Part shown: piece by piece, positions 25,478 to 34,632 of the stretch | How positions within the stretch are numbered: the stretch's first letter is position 1 | Layout: each line of letters starts with the position of its first letter | DNA from: Butyrivibrio proteoclasticus | Lineage (GTDB): Bacteria; Bacillota; Clostridia; Lachnospirales; Lachnospiraceae | Length of the DNA stretch: 64,000 bases | Assembly (NCBI RefSeq): GCF_900115735.1 | Contig: NZ_FOXO01000003.1 | Span: forward strand, 1 to 64,000 | Direction of reading: 5' to 3' | The notes under the pieces: model-generated | What the model was told of the DNA's origin: nothing | The model's input: only the letters and a program-made list of their open reading frames with translations | Databases searched by the model: none | Translations under genes and position numbers: made by a program

Positions 25478-26995
25478 TTATTGCGGTTTAGAATCATCGA
25501 ATTCTCTTGTTCTTGCTCCCATGCTCTTCAATTCCTTTTTTCGCTCATACATCATATGATCTGCACGTTCAAATACATCATATAATTGTTCATCCACCGG
25601 CTGTAATGTTGAATAGCCAATAGAAACAACAACCTCGTTTTTCTTAATATTCTCTTCTACCTGTCTATTAAAAGCAGTAATTACTTCATCCCTGGTATCA
25701 TATCCTTTTTCCAGCAAAAGAACTGCAAACTCATCACCACCGGTTCTGTAAACTGAGCCATGGTTGAAATGATCACAGATAAGTGCACTTGCATCCTTGA
25801 TAAGCCTGTCACCGGCAGCATGGCCTTTTGTATCATTGACATATTTAAGTCCATTTATGTCACATACAACAAGCGCCAGCTTATCAATAGTTCCTTCGCG
25901 AATCCTGTTATTTAATTGAGCTTCTGTCTCCAAATAAGCATGTTTATTTCTGACTCCTGTCATCGAATCAGTATTTGCCATGCTCCTGAAAACTTTGCTG
26001 TTTTCTTTTTCTTCATCCAGCTTATCGTTTGCAACACGTCTTAGCATGTAGAATAAAACAGCCGAGAACAGCGACACTACTACGAGTAAAAATACTATCT
26101 GCATATAATTAGCGGAAAGATTTTTTTCACTAATCTCGCGAATCTGATCCTGAATAACGCTTTCACGGATCATTACAACCAGTTCCCATCCGGTGTCTGG
26201 CACAGGCTCATAACATATAGTTTCAACTACATCATTTATAGTAAAAGTCAGCGTTCCTCTTTTATTATTTGCAAAATCATCGCGAAATGAATCCCACTTT
26301 TCCTCTGAAATATTCTGCCTTGTGGCATCGAAAATATTTTGAGTCCCAATAAGCTGCCCAAGCTCTGTTTCTGATATGTTCCCACCATTTGTGGAATACA
26401 ATGCAAAGTGTGTACTTTCCTGATCATCAAAAGCAAGCAGTTCCACTATGTCGTTAATATTTATCTGAACAAAACAAGCTTTAAACTGCTTTCCAATTAT
26501 CTTTACATTTATCGGGATTGCCAGACATAGTTCCTTTGAAGAGCCATAAAGAAAAACAGTGCTTATCATTTTGTCATCCAAAGTCGCATTTGCAAGAAAC
26601 GGATGTCTGCTGCCTCCGGTATATGTGGTATATTGCGTGTAAACTATATTATCCTCATCTACCAGCGCGAACCGGTTAAGAGACAAAAGACTCTTAATTT
26701 TACCAATAGCTACCCGAAGATCATCCTGAGATTCAATTTTCTCATCATCTATGACGCTTACAGCCTTTTTCATATAGTCAAAATTATTGTTGATCAGATT
26801 CGTAATCGTCCTTGCCCGTCTGTCAGCCATGGATTCAAGGTAAAAAGCACTTACCGCAGAAACTGCCTGATTTGTGGACGAAATAGCCTGCTTAGATGCC
26901 CAATAAGTATTGGCAATTACCATTACCATAATAAGAACACTTCCAATCGCCGCAGTTATACTCACCGCCTTTTCAGTAATTTTCCTGCTTCTCAT
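25478..26995 (-). CDS. Membrane diguanylate cyclase with Cache sensor
   Basis: A 505-residue protein: membrane helix about 12-34, extracytoplasmic double-Cache-like domain about 35-290, second helix about 300-320, GGDEF domain about 345-500. The active-site motif is intact (YRTGGDEFAVLL). The inhibitory RxxD site five residues before it is absent (sequence HFNHGSVYR). It makes c-di-GMP from two GTP. Its start overlaps the stop of the upstream periplasmic-binding-protein gene (ATGA), so the two are coupled and probably form one ligand-sensing unit. Confidence 0.9.
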   Translation of the reverse strand: MRSRKITEKAVSITAAIGSVLIMVMVIANTYWASKQAISSTNQAVSAVSAFYLESMADRRARTITNLINNNFDYMKKAVSVIDDEKIESQDDLRVAIGKIKSLLSLNRFALVDEDNIVYTQYTTYTGGSRHPFLANATLDDKMISTVFLYGSSKELCLAIPINVKIIGKQFKACFVQININDIVELLAFDDQESTHFALYSTNGGNISETELGQLIGTQNIFDATRQNISEEKWDSFRDDFANNKRGTLTFTINDVVETICYEPVPDTGWELVVMIRESVIQDQIREISEKNLSANYMQIVFLLVVVSLFSAVLFYMLRRVANDKLDEEKENSKVFRSMANTDSMTGVRNKHAYLETEAQLNNRIREGTIDKLALVVCDINGLKYVNDTKGHAAGDRLIKDASALICDHFNHGSVYRTGGDEFAVLLLEKGYDTRDEVITAFNRQVEENIKKNEVVVSIGYSTLQPVDEQLYDVFERADHMMYERKKELKSMGARTREFDDSKPQ

Positions 26996-28059
26996 TGCGA
27001 AACGTCTCCATACAAGATTTCAAGTATTGGTGCTGCTTCTTCTTGATAAACAATAGTTGTATTTTCATCGGTCTTGTCCGGAAAAAGATCTCCCGGTAAA
27101 TTTCCATCTGCAATTTTTACAGCAACCTGCAATGTATCAAAACCAATCGAGTAACAATCCTGAACTCCAAGACAATAAATTACACCATCTTTTAAATAAT
27201 TAAGTGCCTCCTGATCGTGGTCCATTCCCACAATAACTGCCTTGCTTTCCAGCTCTAAAACTGCTCTGGCTGCCCCGACAGGATTACTCATATTGCAGCA
27301 TACAAATCCTGCAATATCAGGATTGTCATTAAGCATCTTTACCGCCAGTTCATATGCCTTGTCTATAGAGTCCATGTCATACTCAACTGCCACTATTTCC
27401 ATATCTTTATATTTCGCAATAGTATCCTTTGCTCCCTTTGCTCTGTCTTCATGGCAAGGAGCACCAAAACTACCAACAAGTATCCCCACTTTGCCCTTGT
27501 AACCAAGTTTTTCACAAAGCGCCTCTGTTAAGTCTGCCCCATCCTGATAGTTATGAGTATTACCAACGTAAGCAATTCTCTTGCAATCAGGAGATGCATC
27601 AGAGCTGGAAAACGTCATGACCTTACTACCTGATGCCACCATTTCATCTATAATAGGAGATATTTTCTCCTCATCTGCCACATCTACTCCTATTACATCA
27701 TAGTCCTCTTCCTGAGCCTGCAATAGTTTTTTTGTCTGATCTTCATATGAAGCTGCATCCGGAGCCATATATTCATACGTAATGATTATGCCCTTTTCAA
27801 GATATTTTTTCTGAGCATCCTCCATTCCAAGTGCAACAGCATCCCACCAGGGATGAACAATCTTATAGGTAAAGTAAAAATTGTATTTCTTTTTAGCAGG
27901 CACATAGTCATCCAGATCATGCTGAAAATCTACAACACTACCCGCCCCATCCACTTTTGAAACAGTACGTGTAGAATATCCGCTGCTTATACACGCAACT
28001 ATAAGAGAAAACGCTACAATCAGAATTTTACGAAATAAAGCATTTATTTTTTCAGCCAT
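26992..28059 (-). CDS. Periplasmic-binding-protein-like sugar sensor lipoprotein
   Basis: A 355-residue type I periplasmic binding protein (sugar-binding, RbsB-like). The N-terminal hydrophobic stretch ends in IVAC (Cys23), a likely lipobox. Ligand-domain motifs include KIVHPWWDAVALGMEDAQKK, DVIGVDVADEEKISPIIDEM and GKVGILVGSFGAP. No transporter genes accompany it. Translational coupling to a Cache-GGDEF protein suggests that it delivers a sugar or related ligand to the cyclase. The GAGGATG site before 28059 supports the start. Confidence 0.87.
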   Translation of the reverse strand: MAEKINALFRKILIVAFSLIVACISSGYSTRTVSKVDGAGSVVDFQHDLDDYVPAKKKYNFYFTYKIVHPWWDAVALGMEDAQKKYLEKGIIITYEYMAPDAASYEDQTKKLLQAQEEDYDVIGVDVADEEKISPIIDEMVASGSKVMTFSSSDASPDCKRIAYVGNTHNYQDGADLTEALCEKLGYKGKVGILVGSFGAPCHEDRAKGAKDTIAKYKDMEIVAVEYDMDSIDKAYELAVKMLNDNPDIAGFVCCNMSNPVGAARAVLELESKAVIVGMDHDQEALNYLKDGVIYCLGVQDCYSIGFDTLQVAVKIADGNLPGDLFPDKTDENTTIVYQEEAAPILEILYGDVSQ

Positions 28060-28218
28060 AGCATTACATCCTCAAAACATACCAACTAACAAATCGCCAT
28101 GCAAAAATATATAGCGGCATTTTATCGCTATATCGTATACAGTCATTCTACTACATATACTTCATTTCCCGTTTCCTATATAAAAGATTTAATAAGAGTT
28201 TTATACTTTGTTAAAAAA

Positions 28219-28348
28219 GAATGTCGCTTGCGACATTCTCGCGCCGAGCGCGGTTGCATTTATGCAACATCTTCCAATCGCGCGAGTGCGCTTCCTTAGC
28301 GGAGCGATTTTTTATATCATAGGAAGCAATTTCCTATGATATAAAAAA
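28219..28348. repeat. Stacked-hairpin intergenic repeat, long copy
   Basis: This gene-free stretch is a chain of stems: GAATGTCGC/GCGACATTC (28219-28238), CTCGCG/CGCGAG (28238-28243 with 28281-28286) enclosing GTTGCAT/ATGCAAC (28253-28268), and a perfect 18-bp stem TTTTTTATATCATAGGAA (28308-28325) with 28331-28348. Bases 28288-28348 are identical to 55751-55811. The rest of the 28.06-28.39 kb gap shows no gene. Confidence 0.75.
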
Positions 28349-28349
28349 A

Positions 28350-28385
28350 TCCCTGCATTCCGCTCTTACCAACGGTTTGCAGGGA
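28350..28385 (-). terminator. Terminator of mgsA
   Basis: TCCCTGCA (28350-28357) pairs with TGCAGGGA (28378-28385); the minus strand continues TTTTTTTATA. It lies 10 bp past mgsA. Confidence 0.88.
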
Positions 28386-28394
28386 TAAAAAACA

Positions 28395-28865
28395 TTACTT
28401 CAATGTTTCTGCTCTATGTTCAATATTCTGTTTGAAATTGATAACGTCATGATCATACTCTTCATCCATGTATGAAGAATGAAGCAGAAAATCTGCAGTT
28501 GCCTTGTTGTTGGCAAATGGTATGTCATACACCTGTGCAATTCTCATTAGTGCTTTAACGTCCGGATCATGAGGTGCTGCAGTTAGTGGATCAGAGAAGA
28601 ATATTACAAAATCAACCTTTCCTTCAACAATCTTGGCTCCAATCTGCTGATCTCCACCAAGAGGGCCTGAATTATATCCACGAACAGGAAGGCCTGTTGC
28701 ATCTGTTATCATACGGGCTGTTGTTCCTGTTCCGCATAAAAAATGTTTGCTTAGTATATCAGCATTATCCTTGCACCACTTTATAAGTTCAGCCTTTTTT
28801 CCGTCATGGGCTATAAGTGCGATATTTTTTTGCTTTTTGATAGTTAGCGTGATTGTTTCTGCCAT
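28395..28865 (-). CDS. mgsA: Methylglyoxal synthase
   Basis: A 156-residue cytoplasmic enzyme converting dihydroxyacetone phosphate to methylglyoxal and phosphate, a glycolytic overflow bypass. ALIAHDGKK, the phosphate-binding GTGTTARMI, and SGPLGGDQQIGA with the catalytic Asp are all present, as is FFSDPLTAAPHDPDV. The start at 28865 has AGGAGAGACTAAC. It is transcribed alone, divergently from the MATE gene, and ends at a strong terminator. Confidence 0.95.
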   Translation of the reverse strand: MAETITLTIKKQKNIALIAHDGKKAELIKWCKDNADILSKHFLCGTGTTARMITDATGLPVRGYNSGPLGGDQQIGAKIVEGKVDFVIFFSDPLTAAPHDPDVKALMRIAQVYDIPFANNKATADFLLHSSYMDEEYDHDVINFKQNIEHRAETLK

Positions 28866-28966
28866 GTTAGTCTCTCCTTATGTATTGTCGCTGTAAATAA
28901 TTATATATCAATAATTCATCACGTAAAATACACACTAATTTATATTTTTCAACTTTTTTACTATGT

Positions 28967-28972
28967 TATAAT
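28967..28972 (+). promoter_or_regulatory. Extended -10 box of the MATE gene
   Basis: TGTTATAAT (TGn plus TATAAT, 28967-28972) lies only 6 bp before the first ATG at 28979, so transcription should start at or next to that ATG. Confidence 0.55.
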
Positions 28973-28978
28973 TGACTT

Positions 28979-30346
28979 ATGGATACTATGAATAAAAAAA
29001 ATAATAAACCAATAACTAACATGACTACAGGGACGCTTCTTGATAAGATCGTCCTTTTTGCGTTGCCTCTGGCAATTACCAGTATTTTACAGCAGCTTTT
29101 TAACGCTGCAGATCTTGCTGTTGTAGGCCGTTTTGCCTCCCCACAGGCAATGGCCGCAGTAGGCAGCAATTCTTCAGTCATAAACCTTATCATCAGTTTC
29201 TTTGTGGGATTATCTGTAGGTGCCAATGCCCTTATAGCTATGGAGATCGGCAGCGGACATAAAGAGAGGATCAATGAAACCGTACACACTGTAATTACAG
29301 TATCTCTGATCGCCGGATGCTCACTTATCGTAATCGGATTTTTCGTTTCCAAGCCTCTTTTGATACTAATGGCTGCTCCAGCCGAAGTAATGAATCTGGC
29401 TATACTTTATCTACGCATCTATTTCTTTGCCATGCCTGCGCTTATGATCTACAACTATGGCTCAGCTATTCTTAGAAGCAAAGGTGATTCAAAAAGACCC
29501 CTTTATGCCATGGTTCTTTCCGGAATCATAAATATCTTCCTTAACCTGATATTTGTAATAATCTTTCACCTTCATGTCATAGGTGTTGCCATTGCCACCG
29601 TTTTTTCAAACATGTTTGGTGCCGGCCTTGTTCTTTACTTCCTTTTGACAGAGGAAGAGACTTTCAGACTTAGCTTCAAAAAGCTTTGCGTCAACAAGGA
29701 TTATCTTATAAAGATGCTTAAAATTGGTCTTCCTGCAGGACTACAGGGAGCAGTTTTCTCATTGTCCAACGTAGTTATTCAGTCAACAGTTAACAGCTTT
29801 GGTGCTGATGCAATCGCAGGAGCCACTGCTGCAACTAATTTTGACTTCATCTCCTACTGCGCAATGAACGGCTTTGCTCAGGCCGCTGTAACCTTCACCA
29901 GTCAAAACTACGGTGCAAAACGCTATGACAGATGCAAAAAAGTATTCAGGATCAGCATGGGATGCGGTGTTGGTGCTTCAGTTATTGTGGTACTCATTCT
30001 TTCTGTATTTAGGTATCAGGTGATAAATCTCTTTACTACTGATCCTGCAGTTATCGAATATGCCATGATAAGAATAAGCAGTGCCTTCTACTTCCACTAC
30101 CTTATCGGAACCTATGAAATAAGCGGTGGATGCCTAAGAGGCATGAACCGCTCACTATTCCCTGCACTTATTTCTATATTTGGAACCTGTGTATTCAGAC
30201 TGATATACGTCTTTACCTACATACCAAAGCACCACAACTTCAGTTCACTCTTCCACGTATATCCGCTGTCATGGTTACTTACCGGTGCCATCACCATTAG
30301 CGTCTACTTCATTGTACGCGCCAAAGTATTCAAAGAGCATGATTGA
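28979..30346 (+). CDS. MATE family multidrug/metabolite efflux transporter
   Basis: A 455-residue polytopic membrane protein with about twelve helices. The MATE pattern is clear: FALPLAITSILQQLFNAADL, VGRFASPQAMAAVG and FDFISYCAMNGFAQAAVTF. It would export cationic compounds in exchange for Na+ or H+. None of the candidate ATGs (28979, 28988, 29021) has a ribosome binding site, and the -10 box suggests a leaderless message. It ends at a terminator. Confidence 0.9.
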   Translation: MDTMNKKNNKPITNMTTGTLLDKIVLFALPLAITSILQQLFNAADLAVVGRFASPQAMAAVGSNSSVINLIISFFVGLSVGANALIAMEIGSGHKERINETVHTVITVSLIAGCSLIVIGFFVSKPLLILMAAPAEVMNLAILYLRIYFFAMPALMIYNYGSAILRSKGDSKRPLYAMVLSGIINIFLNLIFVIIFHLHVIGVAIATVFSNMFGAGLVLYFLLTEEETFRLSFKKLCVNKDYLIKMLKIGLPAGLQGAVFSLSNVVIQSTVNSFGADAIAGATAATNFDFISYCAMNGFAQAAVTFTSQNYGAKRYDRCKKVFRISMGCGVGASVIVVLILSVFRYQVINLFTTDPAVIEYAMIRISSAFYFHYLIGTYEISGGCLRGMNRSLFPALISIFGTCVFRLIYVFTYIPKHHNFSSLFHVYPLSWLLTGAITISVYFIVRAKVFKEHD

Positions 30347-30360
30347 GTTATCTCACTAAA

Positions 30361-30394
30361 AAAACGGCCTGGATTTAAAATCCTTGGCCGTTTT
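30361..30394 (+). terminator. Terminator of the MATE gene
   Basis: AAAACGGCC (30361-30369) pairs with GGCCGTTTT, with inner GGATTT/AAATCC; TTTTTTATATTT follows. Confidence 0.92.
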
Positions 30395-30469
30395 TTATAT
30401 TTAAGCCGCGTCATCTGCAGCTTTTTGCTGAAGGAAACTATCTGTTCTCTTTTGAACAAAATGTTTCAA

Positions 30470-31408
30470 TCAATTACTTTCTCTCTTTATCACAATTGGC
30501 CAGATACACATTACAAACGCAATCATTATGAAACGTGCTATGAAGTTCCCCCAGTGAGATCCTAAAGCTGCTACTACTGTCGCAGGAGCAAACCATTCTT
30601 TCCAGGCAAATGTAAGAGCAAATCCAATGCTGACCAGAAGTGGAAGATTTTTTGAACCAACCGGGATCTCGTAGTGAACATAGTGACGCTCAATAAAACT
30701 TCCAACAAGGAAACCAACAAAAGCTCCGCATGCTTTAAAGTAATCATTCATCATTTTCTGAGGATCAACTAAAAGATTTCCTGAAGCATCGTAGTCCATT
30801 GGATACGATTTAAGATACACATAGATAAGTGATACGACTATGAAGATCAGTCCTACAAGTGTAAGAAGATCAATTACCTTTTCATTTCCTTCTACTTTTT
30901 TGTAAACTGCAGCAACTGCGCAGATAATGATAATTGATTCGATCATTGCAACAAGTACATCCTGCGGTGTGTGTACGCCAAGGAAATTCCTTGAAAAGCC
31001 AGTGAGCAGAATAAGCACTCCGCATAGAATACAGATCTTTTTCCTCTTATCCTTCTGCCATTCAATTACTGAGCCATAAACAGTTGTTGCGGTTTTGGTG
31101 TGGCCACTTGGAAAAGAATAACCGGTTGCAGCAACCTTTGAGTCTCCTGCAGGCTCAATCAAATCTGACCTTATCCATGGGCGATATGCGCACACTGTGA
31201 GTTTGATAAGTCCATTGATAACCTCGCTAAACCACTGGTTGATCATGAAAATATAACCCCATTTCTTGTCAACGCCCCAAAAGATCACAAAGGGTAAAAA
31301 TGGTAAGATATCTACAGCAAACTTTGAAAGTGCATTGAAGAACTCGTCAAATAAGCCTCCTGTCGCTCCTCTTAGTTCCTGCAGCCATAATAGATACTGA
31401 ATGTCCAT
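30470..31408 (-). CDS. PAP2-family membrane phosphatase
   Basis: A 312-residue polytopic protein of the phosphatidic acid phosphatase type 2 family. The three catalytic motifs are visible: KLTVCAYRP (Kx6RP), YSFPSGHT (PSGH) and SRNFLGVHTPQD (SRx5HxxxD). It is predicted to remove phosphate from a lipid phosphate or undecaprenyl diphosphate on the outer face of the membrane. The length, with eight or more helices, exceeds BcrC-type enzymes. It is monocistronic; the substrate is not known. Confidence 0.88.
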   Translation of the reverse strand: MDIQYLLWLQELRGATGGLFDEFFNALSKFAVDILPFLPFVIFWGVDKKWGYIFMINQWFSEVINGLIKLTVCAYRPWIRSDLIEPAGDSKVAATGYSFPSGHTKTATTVYGSVIEWQKDKRKKICILCGVLILLTGFSRNFLGVHTPQDVLVAMIESIIIICAVAAVYKKVEGNEKVIDLLTLVGLIFIVVSLIYVYLKSYPMDYDASGNLLVDPQKMMNDYFKACGAFVGFLVGSFIERHYVHYEIPVGSKNLPLLVSIGFALTFAWKEWFAPATVVAALGSHWGNFIARFIMIAFVMCIWPIVIKRESN

Positions 31409-31592
31409 AATACTTTGTTTCTCCTCTCCTCATAATTGTTTACACAATTCAGTTTAACAATTTTTGGGTAACCAAATTATTAAAATTATATTAAATAAGA
31501 ACCGTCCCTCTGTCTTACCTGACTCCACACTTTTCTCCCCTCACAAAATCTGCTAAATTATATGTTACAAAAATGAAAGGCCAAAATAACAC

Positions 31593-32153
31593 ATGCCACC
31601 GATTAAACTTGTAAGAAGCAAAAGAAAAACTTTATGTATAGAAGTAACCTCAAGCTGCGAAGTCATTGTAAGAGCACCGCTAAGGGTATCTGAAAAAGAA
31701 ATAAACAGATTCATAGGTGAAAAAGCTGACTGGATAGAAAAAAGCCTATCAAAAATGAAACTCAGACAAAACAAAAAAGCTGAAGAAAACAGCAATCTAA
31801 AACCGCTAAACGAACTTGACATAAAGCTTTTTACTACAAAAGCAAAAAGGATAATTCCCGTTAAGGTAAAAAAATATGCGGCCATAATCGGAGTTGATTA
31901 TGGCCGCATCACTATCAAAATGCAAAAGAGTCGCTGGGGAAGCTGCAGTTCTAAAGGAAACCTGAACTTCAACTGTCTTCTTATGAATGCCCCGGACAAA
32001 ATAATAGATTACGTTGTAGTTCATGAGCTCTGTCACAGAAAAGAGATGAATCACTCTCCTCGTTTCTGGGCCCATGTGGAAGAAGTACTTCCAGATTATA
32101 AAGAGCGCCGCAAATGGCTGAAAGATCACGGGAATGAATTATATTTCTTTTGA
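31593..32153 (+). CDS. YgjP-like (M48 type) zinc metallopeptidase-fold protein
   Basis: A 186-residue protein of the YgjP/DUF45 group. The zinc motif is VVHELCHRKEMNHSPRFW (HExxH plus a downstream His), and SRWGSCSSKGNLNFN is the conserved segment preceding it. Such proteins are cytoplasmic and of unclear role, sometimes linked to restriction or repair neighbourhoods. Here it stands alone and its 3' end overlaps the convergent acyltransferase-like gene by 15 bp. The ribosome binding site (GAAAGG) is distant, so the start is only probable. Confidence 0.87.
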   Translation: MPPIKLVRSKRKTLCIEVTSSCEVIVRAPLRVSEKEINRFIGEKADWIEKSLSKMKLRQNKKAEENSNLKPLNELDIKLFTTKAKRIIPVKVKKYAAIIGVDYGRITIKMQKSRWGSCSSKGNLNFNCLLMNAPDKIIDYVVVHELCHRKEMNHSPRFWAHVEEVLPDYKERRKWLKDHGNELYFF

Positions 32154-32990
32154 TAAAGCTCCTTCCAAAAGCTCAGGATTTTCAATGAGCTTCTGAACAA
32201 GCCTAAGTGATCTTCCATAGTAGAATCCATCAGATATTCTCTCATCAAGAGTAACCGCAAGATCTATAACTCTCTTCATGGTAACATTTCCATCTTTGTC
32301 ATAAAATGGCTTGAATTTTTTGGTTCCCACTATGACAAATATGGAATTTGTTCCCCAGTTCATAAGATGGTGATATCCAATATCCATTCCAAGAGATCCT
32401 AGATTTGTAAGTACCACTGAACACTGATAAGGATCAGTTGCTATCACAGACTTCGGCATCCATCCATGCCTGTCAAGATATCTTGCCACTGCACCAAGAA
32501 CATGTTTAGCAGGGAGTCTCTTGATGAAATTCATAGCGTCTGTAGACTCATCATCCTCAACTTTGCACTTCGCTATCTGTTCCCTTACCTTAAAGCTTAT
32601 GCTCTCGAGATTATCAGTATCTTCTGCAACGATTCTTGCAAGAGTCTCATCTCCATCATCCCTAAACTCTTTTTTTACTGTAAATGCCGCTGTTATGCAG
32701 TTTCTCTGATACATAGTCTGATTGGCGATAAAGCGGTTCATCTGAGGACGAAGTCTTAAGGTCTTAAGCATTGCTGCGATAATGATATCAAAAATAGCAA
32801 TCCTGTTATCAGGATGCTCCTCGTTATATTTTTTTATATAATCTTCTGTTTTAGTTATATCAACAGAAACCTTCATATAAGCTTCGTTATCACATCTGTT
32901 CGGATACATCAGTGGCATCACATAATGCATTGCATCGATATCCCTTATCTGTGTTCCATCAGATCTGTCGCCTATTCTTCTTTTTCCCAT
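32139..32990 (-). CDS. E2-fold (2-oxoacid dehydrogenase type) acyltransferase-like protein
   Basis: A 283-residue stand-alone catalytic-domain homologue of dihydrolipoamide acyltransferases/CAT-fold enzymes, without lipoyl or E3-binding domains. QCSVVLTNLGSLGMDIGYHH and VDLAVTLDERISDGFYYG-like sequence correspond to the E2 C-terminal region; the usual DHRxxDG is DERISDG, so the catalytic histidine is Glu250. It may be a different acyltransferase or have lost activity. It follows a PAP2 gene and a PlsC-type gene in one operon, which hints at lipid metabolism. GGAGGACTATTAAC supports the start. Confidence 0.75.
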   Translation of the reverse strand: MGKRRIGDRSDGTQIRDIDAMHYVMPLMYPNRCDNEAYMKVSVDITKTEDYIKKYNEEHPDNRIAIFDIIIAAMLKTLRLRPQMNRFIANQTMYQRNCITAAFTVKKEFRDDGDETLARIVAEDTDNLESISFKVREQIAKCKVEDDESTDAMNFIKRLPAKHVLGAVARYLDRHGWMPKSVIATDPYQCSVVLTNLGSLGMDIGYHHLMNWGTNSIFVIVGTKKFKPFYDKDGNVTMKRVIDLAVTLDERISDGFYYGRSLRLVQKLIENPELLEGALSKEI

Positions 32991-32991
32991 G

Positions 32992-33723
32992 TTAATAGTC
33001 CTCCTTTATGTCTGATTTAGAACGGTCGGATGTGGATACCTTAACCGACCTGAATACGGTCGCAAGCGATATCTCACTCCCAAATAAAAGAAGTTCAAGA
33101 AACAAATACATTATTACTGCCGCCAATACATCAACAAATGAATGCTGTTTTACAAAGCAAACCGAAACGCATATTATCAGGCCCCATAGCACAATAAGAG
33201 CTTTTTTAACGGCTTTAATGTCCTTTCTAATGAGCCATGCAGAAAGAACTGCAAGGGTATATCCCACATGAAGGGACGGACATACGCCGGTTGGCGTATC
33301 TGCTTTATATATTATTCCAAGAAGCCAGGTACAGAAATTTTCATGCTCAAAATGATCCGGCCTAAGAAGCTGAACAGATGGCCATGCTATATAGGTTATA
33401 ACAGATATTATCTGCATTCCCACTATAATCTTTTCGGCTCTTACAAAGCTCTCTATATCGTACAGAGCAAAGCTAAGAAGTGAGATAATCATGAAAAAAT
33501 ACCATGATACATAAAACAGTACAAAATACTCATTAAAAGGGATTATGTCATCAACAACGCTATGGACTACATGACATCTGCTTTCAGGAATGAATCTTTC
33601 CGTAATAAAATACATAAAAAAGTAAGCAAGCCATCCTAAAAGAAGTAACAGATGCCTGTACTCTTTATTTGCAATATTCGATAATCTAAGTTTTCTATAA
33701 TCAACAACTGGTTTTTTCATCAT
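32992..33723 (-). CDS. PAP2-superfamily (inositolphosphotransferase-like) membrane protein
   Basis: A 243-residue protein with about six membrane helices. The C-terminal PAP2 signature is TGVCPSLHVGYTLAV and CFVKQHSFVDVLAAV, giving the two catalytic histidines; the N-terminal KxxxxxxRP block is absent, as in the AUR1/IPT-like PAP2_3 group. Likely a phospholipid head-group phosphatase or transferase. Its ATG overlaps the PlsC-like stop (ATGA), and the acyltransferase-like gene begins two bases after its stop, so the three genes are co-translated. Confidence 0.82.
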   Translation of the reverse strand: MMKKPVVDYRKLRLSNIANKEYRHLLLLLGWLAYFFMYFITERFIPESRCHVVHSVVDDIIPFNEYFVLFYVSWYFFMIISLLSFALYDIESFVRAEKIIVGMQIISVITYIAWPSVQLLRPDHFEHENFCTWLLGIIYKADTPTGVCPSLHVGYTLAVLSAWLIRKDIKAVKKALIVLWGLIICVSVCFVKQHSFVDVLAAVIMYLFLELLLFGSEISLATVFRSVKVSTSDRSKSDIKEDY

Positions 33724-34454
33724 TTTCTCTCATTAAACGGATAATACTTTTTGGAAACATTAGGATATGGCACGACTCTATGCCTGGGTAAGCCATATGC
33801 GATCTCTGATATACTCTCCTGAATGTAAGTGCAGATTCTCTCTGCTTCCACATCTGTTTTTGCCTCAGGATCATACATGACAGGCTTCCCAAAAATTATC
33901 TTTTTAAGTTCCGGGCATACATACATAGGAACAAAAGGAACGCTCTTACCGGTTTGCCTGTAGTAATACTTGGCAACATGAACGAACCCCCTTTGAAACT
34001 CATGAACGATGTTATTGTATTCAGTGTAATCTTCAGGAAAAATAACAACTGATGCATTGTCATCCAGCTTTTCACATGATAGCTGGAATGTCTTCATGAC
34101 ACGCCTATCTCTATATACCGGAATCGTATCTGCGTTAGTAAATATGAGCTCTGAAAGCGGTGGAATGATATACGAAAATAGTCTAAAGAACGGTCTTAAT
34201 AATAGAGGCTTTTTTGACCAAAAATCCTTGTATGCATAATCAGCAACTTTATCCCTTTCCATCATCTCGGATATGCACCAGGTATAATGTTTCCTGGGAA
34301 AATACAGCTCTGCCGCAAGCGGGCCAAAAGCCTGAGAATGATTCCCCACAACTATCGACGGTCCATCTGGAAGGTTTTCTACACCTTCTGCCTTAAATAC
34401 CGGAGCCACCATAGAAACTATTTTTCTGATCACACAAAAAACAGGACTTTTCAC
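33720..34454 (-). CDS. PlsC-like 1-acylglycerol-3-phosphate acyltransferase
   Basis: A 244-residue membrane-associated acyltransferase. Block I is VGNHSQAFGPLA (NHx4 with G in place of the usual D), and block III is VVIFPEDYTEYNN (FPEG-like with D). A later VPMYVCPELKKIIFGKP resembles block IV. The GTG at 34454 has GGAGG five bases upstream and is preferred to the ATG at 34469, which has none. It heads the three-gene lipid-type operon. The block changes mean that the acceptor may not be lysophosphatidic acid. Confidence 0.78.
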   Translation of the reverse strand: MKSPVFCVIRKIVSMVAPVFKAEGVENLPDGPSIVVGNHSQAFGPLAAELYFPRKHYTWCISEMMERDKVADYAYKDFWSKKPLLLRPFFRLFSYIIPPLSELIFTNADTIPVYRDRRVMKTFQLSCEKLDDNASVVIFPEDYTEYNNIVHEFQRGFVHVAKYYYRQTGKSVPFVPMYVCPELKKIIFGKPVMYDPEAKTDVEAERICTYIQESISEIAYGLPRHRVVPYPNVSKKYYPFNERK

Positions 34455-34632
34455 ATCTTCCTCCACCATAGATTTAAGTCAAACCAAGGTACTAGTATAA
34501 CTCTTTTTTTAATTATTAGCCATACTTATAGCTGTTACAAAATATCATTAACAGCCATCATGTGCTATAATAGTTGTTATACCGAGCATAAATAAACAAC
34601 ATCTTGCAAAAATATCATGGGGATTTCTGAAA

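Noticed and set aside
28099..28299. 66-codon plus-strand frame in the 28.1-28.3 kb gap
   Set aside because: It runs into the hairpin repeat, has no ribosome binding site and an unlikely composition.
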